A DNA stretch of 64,000 nucleotides from Phlegmacium glaucopus (Eukaryota > Basidiomycota > Agaricomycetes > Agaricales > Cortinariaceae): NCBI GenBank assembly GCA_015039465.1, contig MU130011.1:6912-70911 (forward strand), read 5' to 3'. This document shows, piece by piece, positions 55,899 to 64,000 of the stretch. A program made the position numbers and the translations under genes. Below the pieces are notes generated by a model, which was not told where the DNA came from, made no database searches, and saw nothing but the letters and a program-made list of their open reading frames with translations. Position 1 is the stretch's first letter, and each line of letters opens with the position of its first letter.

Positions 55899-56045
55899 AC
55901 TTACTGGAGTTGAGTTCAATCGTCGTCGATGGAAGCCAAGTTGTCACGTGTATAACGGACTTCGATTGACTATATGGGTCCATCTACGCTCCTACTTTTG
56001 ATAACGCTTGCTCCTTTCAAGTTGCCTCTCAACAGTTCTTAGTAA

Positions 56046-56750
56046 ATGTCTCAATTGACCCAACATATAATTGAAGAGGGTGCGTCTTTCACGAGCGAGC
56101 GCAGATGTTAACTTGATCGTTCATCATGATCTTCTCATCTCATCTCAGCCTTCACCTGGATTGCGAAGCACCTGAAAATCAGTGGCCACATCGACTCCTC
56201 TCAATTTCCGTGTCGCCTCATCGTCGTTGGTGGTGCCGTATCTGTCCTCCGAGGCGTTAGGCCCACGACGGAAGACATCGATTTTTACTGTAAAGAAGAG
56301 AAAATCATGGAGTCCATCGAACAAGCGGGGGAGGCTGTGGCGCTCGACATGGGCCTCGAAGAGAATTTTATGAACAGCACTGTTAGGCTTTTCCTCAACC
56401 ATTCCGTTTACGCACCAGCCGTGGCCAGATCTTTCGCCCAGAACGAACTTTTGTTCCAGAATGATGCCCTCGAAGTTTACGTTGGGGACTATGGCTACCA
56501 GTTGATCTCCAAGGTGGATCGCATGTCAAATGCTGTTGCGTCCGGTCGTGAGACAATGAGGAAAGATCAGCTTGATGCTGCATTTCATCTTCACGAGTTG
56601 ATCAGGATTATGAAACGCAACCCAAAGCGAGAGGAGGTTGTTGAGCTTTACCCCAGTGATGGGTATACCCCTAAAGTCCTCGAGACGGTCCTTGATCTCG
56701 TCGCCAAGGTTTATGAGGAGCGTTATAACATGACGCCTTTTGCTTTGTGA
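56046..56750 (+). CDS. nucleotidyltransferase-fold protein, 211 aa
   Basis: Exon 1 (56046-56079, MSQLTQHIIEE) joins exon 2 (56149-56750) at a GT-AG intron; 636 nt, no stop. The segment LIVVGGAVSVLRGVRPTTED followed at once by IDFY fits the nucleotidyltransferase superfamily pattern of a Gly-Gly loop and a D-x-D-type acidic pair on the next strand. The rest has SFAQNELLFQNDALEVYVGD, YQLISKVDRMSNA and a helical C-terminus. Such small fungal proteins have no defined substrate; some prokaryotic relatives act in toxin-antitoxin pairs, but nothing here suggests that. The gene looks intact and lies divergently next to the 228-aa gene, about 150 bp away. Confidence 0.7.
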
Positions 56751-57589
56751 ACCATCCCTGGTCTGCCCTCATCGCCCTTGCCTTATCCTAGTCGATTTTA
56801 AATTCACTCTCTTCTGTTCTCTGCCCTGGGACTTAGTGGACACTTTGGCACTTCACCCTATTTCTGATCGCAATATTCATGGCTCGAAAAAGCTGCCTTC
56901 GATACTTGACACAGTACCTGTAATGCACTATCACCTGTCACTAGCCACGGGCCTCGTTCTGTCCCTTCACACAAGCGACCTTGCATATTTCCCCTACTAG
57001 TGTGAATCCCCCCCATTCGTTATCACATTTGCATTGCTCGTCCAATGAATAATTTGTATTGCTACGTGTTCACAAGAATTGTTTGAAGTCGCTGAGAACG
57101 TCAGAATTCTCTACACTCCATAATGAGCAAGACCCATTATCGGACGAGACTTGATCGAGGGGAGAGTATCTAGTGAAAATATCTATCGACCGTTTGCCCC
57201 CACAGCTGTACTGACGAAACGCGAAAAATGGACATGTAATCCTCCTCACTGGCAGCTGCTTCTGCCGCTGTCACGCTCAAGCTCATCATCTGCTTTGCTT
57301 TTCTTTGGTAGCTAGATGATCTAATTTAAAAATCCACATCAGATGTAATCGAATTTGCGCTCTGCTTCACACCCATCTAGTGCCTAGCTGACCCAATCGT
57401 GCCTTTCTCTCAAGTCTCTAAACAATCTATACTTTCAAAATCACCCAAGATCAAAACATTTCACTGTCGTAAATCTCATAGGGCCAGGGTCACAGATACC
57501 GGAACTTCTTAAACACATCATTTTTATATTTACGAAAGCAGATGAGCGTAGCCAGGGTGCGCGGCAAGCCACATATTCACAGCACTTAC
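56751..57589. other. no gene; contains a remnant of the 219-aa unit
   Basis: The 3' part includes the repeat listed at 57140-57245. Nothing else recognisable was seen. Confidence 0.4.
57140..57245 (+). repeat. orphan 3' flank of the 219-aa family gene
   Basis: It matches the region after the stop codons at 54953 and 61994 (TGATCGA, GGGAGAGTATCTAGTGA, GTTTGCCCC, GACGAAACGCGAAAAATGGA). No coding part remains, so it is the scar of a fourth copy. Confidence 0.7.
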
Positions 57590-58700
57590 CCACTACCTGC
57601 ACCGTGATCACGATCTTGGGGTGTAGTATGGTGCGGAGACAGCGCCGAAGGATGATCAATTGAAGTAACAGGGAACGGATAACGATCCTTTGGCTGCTGC
57701 TGAGTCGGAAGTTTGACTGGTGGAATCGGAACAGGTATCTGTTTGTCGTCTTGACAAATTTATTTAAAGTCGCTCACCGTCTTGGAACATGAATCGTGGG
57801 TCCATCATTTCAATCTTCGACTCTCCATGCCCTCCTCACAAGACTGAAAGTGGACTGCTGAGTGCCAACGAAGCCAATTGCCAAGCTCTGCGATATAATA
57901 TCCACGATGGGAATAAACCATTCCCCAAGTTTTCCTGCATTCTTTCTTCAGTGTGATTTAGTAAACTCAACCATAAGCTCGAACATCCGACCAGAACCCC
58001 AGGTCTCCTTCATCTGTATGAGATGTTATCATTGCCGTCAGATCGTACAGACTTGGTCCTTATCATGTTTCCGAGCCAGGATGTTACGTATCTCATTGAT
58101 CTTTTTAGCAAAAGTGGAAAGAGGGTTTAACCAAGCTGTTTTGGGGTCTTTACATTGACCTGCGAAGTTGCCTCGGCGAGCATGGATGGCAATAAACTAT
58201 TTATATGGATGTTTTAAACAATAGAGATAAAATTTTCAGAGAAGCTCACTGGTGGGATTTTTCCCTGACTCGGGTTAAATACCATTGATAAATAGCCTTT
58301 GGCGGTCTCAACGAGCTCGTTAGTGAAATGAACATGTATTCCGATGGAATTCCAAACAGGAGACCAAGATGCTTCCCATTCGTAGATCTATCAGACGAAA
58401 TGATGGACTCGAGCTGGTTGAAACACGATGATTGTTCTTCTGTGAGGTAGATGGTGACCGAGAGGTGAAGGGACATCATATCGAAATGACCACGAAGGCT
58501 ATTCGAGAAGATGTAAGGGCAAATTCTATGTTGGAAGTTGTTGAGTAGAGTATCGACTCGTACTGGTTGAGAGTCAACTTCACGGCGAGTTGACAAACAG
58601 CCGGTTGATTGAAGATTTGACAGAAAGAAAGACTCTTCTCCTGTTCGATTGGCTAACATAGAATGATAATAAGTGTGGAAACCAAGCGGTATTTATCTTG
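57590..58700 (-). other. inverted copies of unidentified sequence X
   Basis: About 57590-57770 mirrors 35880-36060 (DKQIPVPIPPVKLPTQQQPK again, with the neighbouring Pro/Gln-rich codons in better frame), and about 58250-58700 mirrors 39470-39960. Between them an open minus-strand frame (58246-58659) reads TLLNNFQHRICPYIF and FGIPSEYMF. The same two parts stand in the same relative order as in the array, so they came together. I do not recognise a protein family. Confidence 0.5.
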
Positions 58701-59157
58701 GAAGAGCTCACAAATGTTGAAAATTCTGTTGTTTTTGACGGCGCATAAAAGCACGTAAAAATCTGCTGGAATGGAAATGGATCTTCAGCCACCACAGCAA
58801 AAGAACTCTGAGGCAAGGCAGTACAGCATATTGTAGATCGTAGAGCAGCGGAAGCACGGCAGTGCTGGGACTGGTAATGTGGCTCTATCTAAAATATATG
58901 CGTCTGAAGTGACTTGTCACGTACACGATTGATAACCGTTTGCTCCTCACAGGACCTCACCATCGATAATAGTTTCTATCTCACTCGATCTTTCGATTGC
59001 AAGATGATATAATTCAACAACCAACATTAATCAACGTCGATAAGCAAGAAAATGATAAACAGGACGAGCAACGGTAAGATAATGATCATCCATGCTAATA
59101 AATAAATACCGATTATCTTCTGGACGACGCATTGTACGATCGCCTCCTTCGGTGCTG

Positions 59158-59947
59158 CTAATCGGTATCCCATTCAGAGGGGATCCTAGGAACGTCCGAA
59201 TCGTTGTCATAGACTGGCCCTGCAGAAGAATTTTAGCGACGATGTTCAAAAATCAGTAAATTACACGTACGTTTTCGCACTTTTGTCTTTCTGTTGCGCC
59301 GACGACGACGGCGCATCTCAGCTGTCACAAGGGTTGATGTTGGTGCAGCAGGTGTCAGCGCATCCTCGTCGGACATCTCAGCCGATGTCGACATTGGCAC
59401 AGCAGATGGTGCTGGTGCTGGTGCTGGGATTACAGCAGGGTCATTTGACCCACCTGCTGTGATGCCTGGTACAAAGAGTTGTGAATAAAAGATGGATGGA
59501 TTGCGAAACAAACATACTAGGGGGGTCTATGCAGGGGACTTCATATGCCGAGGGATCCTCCTCAGTCTGGGTCTGGGAGGGCCCCGAACGGTCTCTAGAG
59601 TATGGCTTAATCCGCTTCTGGATTGAGCCGCGGTTGACCATTCGAGGCTTTCTTGACGGGGGTCTTGCCTCGCCAGGTCCTGAGTTGTCGGTGGCACCCA
59701 TGCTGGGATGGGTGCCATTGGAACGATCGCTTGTGATCGTTCTGGATGATTCGGGTAAATATTGGTATGGGGTTGGGGCTTCCGTCATGCAGTGCCCCCT
59801 GTGGCGAATCGGGCCCGAATTTGGGCGGTACTGATGCTGATGCTGTACGGGGCCTTGTGGGTGCTGGGTCAGGACGGGGGGTACGGGAGGTCGTTGGCTC
59901 CTATCGACTACTGGGAAATATAGCCAAATGTTAGAGTTTGGGTCCAT
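59158..59947 (-). CDS. proline-rich 'P gene' product, inverted copy 5, 228 aa
   Basis: Exons 59947-59518, 59465-59271 and 59219-59158 give 687 nt with no internal stop and GT-AG introns. It is the cleanest copy. The order is MDPNSNIWLYFPVVD, a Pro/Gln-rich part, SSRTITSDRSNGT, SGPGEARPPSRKP, an Ala/Pro/Thr/Ser-rich exon 2 that ends in a run of six arginines and KTKVRK (likely nuclear-localising), and an acidic tail with VYDNDSDVPRI ending SEWDTD. Start choice follows the conserved TATA box 53 bp upstream. No known domain is present; low complexity and charge segregation suggest a disordered, possibly nuclear protein. Confidence 0.6.
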
Positions 59948-59990
59948 TGTTGTTGTGGGAGCTGAGGGCAGGGATTCAAGCGAAGCGAGC

Positions 59991-60002
59991 CTTATATATA
60001 TG
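59991..60002 (-). promoter_or_regulatory. TATA box of inverted P gene copy
   Basis: ATATATATAAG on the minus strand is 53 bp before the ATG at 59947. Confidence 0.6.
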
Positions 60003-61334
60003 GTGGGTTGTGTTTCCTGTTTGTCTAATTCGTGCACAATTTATTGACAGGGTATATCACAGGACAAATGACTCATTTCCATCGTGATCTCCTGAATGAC
60101 AATGCTGTAAACTCCCTTTTTTTTGACCGCTTTAGCCTAGACTTAATACGAACGCTGTAGATCAATTTTTAGGCTCCATGGATATAGCTTTCAAACGCGT
60201 GTTTGAGGGTGCCAGGAACATTGCCTAAAGAACATAAGTCATGGTGGTGATACTGCGCTTCCTCACGGCGAATATGCTTCATTGCTTGTGTTCAAAATGC
60301 CCTCATGCACAGGGTTTACCTTGGCCTTATCAATGTATTTGTATTTCTTGACTCGTCAACTTTGAAGAGTTCATTCAGCTCCTTCGCTAAAGGTGCCGTT
60401 CTTGAATAGTCCTGATACCTCCCACGCAAAATTTCTCTTCTTTTACACTATACTTAATATGTTTACATCGCCCGAACTGAAAGTCCATATAAGTTAATAC
60501 CCACCAAATTGGGAAAGTCACCCATATTGTGACATCACGCGTTGTGCTCTTCTCTTCAGAACCTTGAGTACGTACTTGAGTCCTTATTTTCGGGGAATAA
60601 ATTACGCTGATTCACAGCAAACCGGCTCGGGTTCAATGTCTCGGGACCCAGGACCTTTACGGCACCATGATTTCTAGTAATACAGTTCCAAGCACATACG
60701 CGTCCACAACGACCACGTGGCTTATAAGTTATGCCATCTGGCAGGCGATGTACTTTCACAATTTGATTATAAATATCTCAGTATTATCTACAGCAACACA
60801 TCGAGGAAGGACCAGAAGCTCTCCAGTTCAAATGTGCATCTCGTTGTGTTTATTCGAGATCATCGACTAATGTTTCTTCTGAACGGCATTCTTGCAGCAT
60901 TCCTTGGCAGTCACGGTGCAGACTCAGGAGCTGCACATGGTATTCCAGGAATCTGTGAGAAGTGCTGGAGTCGACAGGCGTGAGTGTTATCTTCGTTCAA
61001 ATGCTGCATCTCTTAATTTCGCTTTCAGGATACTTCTAGGAGGAAACCACCCAGGTAAGTGGTCGAATACCAAACCTTGTGTGTCAAACGTCACTAATCT
61101 TGATCCATTGCGGAGTCTAAATTCGGTCTCTTATCGATCAGTGATATCGGAAGGAAAGTGACAGGAGAGGTCAGAACGGGCCAGAACCAGATTTCGTGGT
61201 ATAAGAACTAACATAGGATTCGTGCTCAGTGACCACCACCCTAATTTCTAAACAAATCGCCGCTAGGTACCATGCTTCTGCACTTTAATGTCGACACAAT
61301 CTAATCTTTTACAATTTGGCAGTATATCATCATC
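60003..61334. other. P gene 5' flank, then flank of the 219-aa gene
   Basis: About 60050-60650 (minus strand) is homologous to the array spacers at 36470-37100 and 40120-40700. About 61090-61330 is homologous to 50570-50800. Between them I recognise nothing. Confidence 0.5.
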
Positions 61335-61994
61335 ATGTTGAAGGCTTTATTAAGTCGGGAGAACACAGACAAGCGTATCCTCTACATAGCCTACTTTATC
61401 CGTCAACCATCGGCGGCAGTCCCAGTGCCCTTTCACTCAGCTTTGTTTGTGGTCCCAAAACGCGCGAACGCCATGGAACAGTTCCAGAACTGCACGCGGC
61501 TGGAGGCAGTTAATAGCGTCCTTCCGGATCCAGCCAGAACTGGAACGGGTATTGAGGTTTGGGAATACACCAAAGGTAGCTGTCACCCGCGTCCTGCTCG
61601 GCTGGCTGGCTTGCAAAAAATCGGGAAACTATCTAACACATATAACGATGACGTGCTTAATGCCCTGTTCCTCCCCATATTACCCGAGCCGATGCCCGTT
61701 GGGAAGATGCCTCCTGGATGGAGGTGCCATGACTGGGTCACTTCAGCTATTCAAGTTTGTGATCTTAACAATAATGAAATTTCATTCAATCTAAAATTCT
61801 TGTCACAGTTACTTGCAAACGCGGAAGCCATCGCCTTGAACGACAGAACTGCAGCTGGAATCTATCAAAGCGGCCTTGACGCATTAATAGAGAGAAAGAA
61901 AACAGTCAACCTCCTGGACTGCACTCAACCTGTTTTTACAGTTGATATGGACGGCAATGAAATATCCAGCCAGATCGGACCCATCGAGACCTGA
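61335..61994 (+). CDS. 219-aa family protein, copy 3
   Basis: An intronless 219-codon frame, MLKALLSRENTDKRILYIAYF, matches copy 2 at roughly nine of ten residues. Differences include a Leu-to-Ser change in GKLSNTY and a DAL/NAL change in the following segment. The 3' flank is shared with copy 1 for about 330 bp, longer than with copy 2, which suggests copies 1 and 3 are linked by a later duplication or conversion. Function is unknown. Confidence 0.65.
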   Translation: MLKALLSRENTDKRILYIAYFIRQPSAAVPVPFHSALFVVPKRANAMEQFQNCTRLEAVNSVLPDPARTGTGIEVWEYTKGSCHPRPARLAGLQKIGKLSNTYNDDVLNALFLPILPEPMPVGKMPPGWRCHDWVTSAIQVCDLNNNEISFNLKFLSQLLANAEAIALNDRTAAGIYQSGLDALIERKKTVNLLDCTQPVFTVDMDGNEISSQIGPIET

Positions 61995-62865
61995 TCGAAG
62001 GGAGGGTATCTAGTGATCAAAGTTGGATTTCAATTATTTGTATGCTGTACTAGCCTATGTTTCGCCTCTCTTGTATTACGTTCGGATTCGTTCAATTTAA
62101 GTGGACTGTTTGCCCCACAACTGTACTGACGAAACGCGAAAAATGGAGATATAATCCTGGTGGGTACTAACGGACACTCTCAAGTTTGAGCTATCTGCCA
62201 TAATTCCATGTTTTTCCCCGTTTCTTCCAATCTAGTCCATTTCCAGTGCCTACGGTAATTATTCTGCTTTGGGTATCGCCACTGTTCTCTACCATGTTCT
62301 AGATCTGTCCACAGTGTGACAGGATGCATACCAGTAACGTGTGTTGACCCTGCAAAGGAGCCGTTCCTGGTGTTCTTACCTTATAGTGTTATATTATACT
62401 ACTTGTTGTATGTTGTGAATGAGCCTACAGGATACCAATCTGCTTGAGATTTGGGATTGTTCGGACTTTCAATGCAACTTGTCAATGTGTAGTAAGTCAG
62501 CTACCAAAAATTACTGGGTACAGTATTTGACCGGTCCTTTGTACACCATGGGTCCTTTGTACAGTTGGGTTTTTTGAGATCATTAGGCATTTCTACAATA
62601 TTGAATCTTTTTCTACACATCAGGACAACCCATGGGCATCATAAATACACAAATCGGAGGGTAGGAAATAGGTGGGTGGGTTTTGGTGCCTGGGATACCC
62701 AAATTGGGTAATTCCATCAAATATGTATTTTGGCTCTGAAATACTAACTAGCGGTCGACTGCGTCGACATGACACCTTGCTGTCTTTGTAAGCGTTTTGG
62801 GATGTTAACATACAAGCACTTTTAGCTATTGAAGACAGAGTACATAAATAATAGTCGGCTTTGAC
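61995..62865. other. 3' flank of copy 3, then unrecognised
   Basis: It is shared with copy 1 to about 62330. The rest contains only short frames and a CCTTTGTACA direct repeat near 62537-62563. Confidence 0.4.
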
Positions 62866-63896
62866 TCATTGCAAAGCTGTATGATTATCTAATTCCATTG
62901 CAAGAATTTGTTTTAATTCAGTGGCCATTCGATGGAGTTGAAGGTATTTACCATTTGTTTTGCTTTTTTTGTTTTGTTTTGCTGGTCCTTCGACGAGAGG
63001 GGATTCACCCTCAGTTGCTGTAGCCTCATCATCTTCATCCACCGCCTTCTTTTTCCCGTCCACCTTCGTTAACACCATGCATCGGCGTATTGAGTGAAAG
63101 GGAGTTCGCAAATGGGCCCTGAATTATCATCTTCAGAACTGATGGTGGTGCTGGGGTTGGGAGTTGATGCCCCAGCTGTTGAATAAACAAACCGTATGTA
63201 ATATCAATTATGCCCCTCTTTCCCCTGTCTCTTAGTTTTATTTATCTCTTCATCTTATGATCACCTTGTGTGACCGTTAACCGTACCTCTCCAAGAAGGG
63301 AGATGATTCAAACATACTTATACTTGATGCCCCATTGTAACACCTCAGTCTATTTTACCGAGACTGAGGTCAGTACCTATATTATATATCTCAACAACAG
63401 AGACTTACAAACGAGTAGTACTATTGTTCTATAGGTACAACTTGACAATATATAGTCTATTTTACCGAGACTGAGTACTATTGTTCTATACCAGCAACGA
63501 GTGCTGTTTATATAAAAATGAATTTTGTAATAAGTATTGACGTCTTTTGTCGTTACCTGGGTGAAAGGAGTTGGCGGCACTTATTTGGTCTCTCCTCATG
63601 CTGGGGGATTGAGGAAGGAATGTTGGGCCCTTTAACGCCAGGATTTTATAGGGAGATGGAGTACATTTTTTGGCAGGTTCGAGGATTTGAATTTCTGTAG
63701 CCATGGCAGAAAATGTGTTGCTTGCTTTTCCATTGTTATTCTTTTCTCTGATCGCATAGTGTCTCAAGCTGAATTGAATGAGGATGAGTGATCCTTTGAG
63801 CGAGAGTTCCAGGTTGTGAGTCTTGATAAGTTTCCCCTGAGCATCATACACACGCATTGGGTCCACTTGCCATTTATGAATTATATTTTTGAACAT
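62866..63896 (-). other. unrecognised, probably incomplete gene
   Basis: Two coding-like minus-strand stretches are seen. An upstream one (63896 to about 63680) reads FKNIIHKWQVDPMRVYDAQG and LSLKGSLILIQFSLRHYAIREK, then FSAMATEIQILEP. A downstream one (63090-62866) reads VDGKKKAVDEDDEATATEG, then KNKKSK-like basic and KYLQLHRMATELKQILAMEL. The acidic/basic part looks like a disordered tail. No known family is recognised, and the 5' end may lie beyond 64000. Confidence 0.4.
63345..63495. repeat. palindromic and direct repeats around TCTATTTTACCGAGA
   Basis: CCTCAGTCTATTTTACCGAG continues as ACTGAGG, giving 9-bp arms around a 9-base centre near 63346-63372. AGTCTATTTTACCGAGACTG recurs near 63450-63472. 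AGTACTATTGTTCTATA occurs at about 63415 and 63474. Confidence 0.7.
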
Positions 63897-64000
63897 GGTC
63901 TGGAACCTGTCTCCAATTGGATATCCGTTTGACCAGTCCTCATCGTCCGTGGCTGTGATCAGAATGATTAAATTGTGAATATCTCAAAGTTTAGGCTACG

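Noticed and set aside
1..64000. tRNA, rRNA, CRISPR arrays, riboswitches
   Set aside because: No cloverleaf, rRNA-like block or regularly spaced direct repeats with unique spacers were seen; a covariance-model scan would be needed to be sure for tRNAs.

Overview
This window looks like a repeat-rich, accessory stretch of a mushroom-forming fungus genome (Basidiomycota, Agaricomycetes). The evidence is the gene architecture (many exons, GT-AG introns of about 50-70 bp), a short unspecific peroxygenase, and several families typical of Agaricomycetes: Plavaka and Tnp2 transposases, NGN/KOW Spt5-like proteins, and a DUF6532 protein. I see no tRNA, rRNA, CRISPR or bacterial-style operon. All family names are my own reading of the translations; no database search was possible.

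Layout. 1-12.8 kb: decayed fragments of host housekeeping genes (fatty acid synthase alpha FAS2, three pieces; exoribonuclease XRN1), a 181-bp palindromic element, a broken Spt5-like NGN/KOW gene, and a convergent Tnp2 (CACTA-type) transposase gene that looks intact. 14.5-18.6 kb: a five-exon gene of an unnamed family (485 codons, all splice phases consistent), a candidate inverted-repeat element with a nested 401-bp block, and a small gene with an RNase H1 N-terminal (viroplasmin-like) domain. 19-25.8 kb: one Plavaka-type transposase gene on the minus strand, broken by a 2.1-kb non-autonomous element with exact 8-bp target duplications, by an unidentified 1.3-kb insertion, and by a stop codon. 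26-28.8 kb: a DUF6532 gene with two in-frame TGA codons.

29.1-45.7 kb is a degenerate tandem array. Each module contains an unnamed proline-rich gene ('P gene'), a minus-strand TCD1-like tRNA t6A dehydratase (always broken) and a plus-strand Nudix/DUF4743 hydrolase. One Nudix copy (44360-45735) is intact, one has a nonsense mutation and one is 5'-truncated. A 676-bp TA-duplicating element sits in one module and is absent from its paralogue. A fifth P gene, apparently intact, lies inverted at 59.2-59.9 kb beside copies of the same unidentified sequence that follows the Nudix genes.

46-50.3 kb holds two ordinary-looking host genes: a short unspecific peroxygenase and an APC-superfamily amino-acid permease. 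50.4-62.3 kb contains three copies of a 219-codon gene (one broken, two open), a wrecked APH-family kinase gene, an intact 228-aa gene of unknown function and an intact 211-aa nucleotidyltransferase-fold gene. The last 1.6 kb holds only an unrecognised, probably incomplete gene.

How it fits together: this is not a pathway. It is a zone where transposons, captured gene fragments and locally duplicated host genes decay side by side. Six or seven premature stops read as CGA-to-TGA changes, which fits deamination of methylated CpG sites in silenced repeats.
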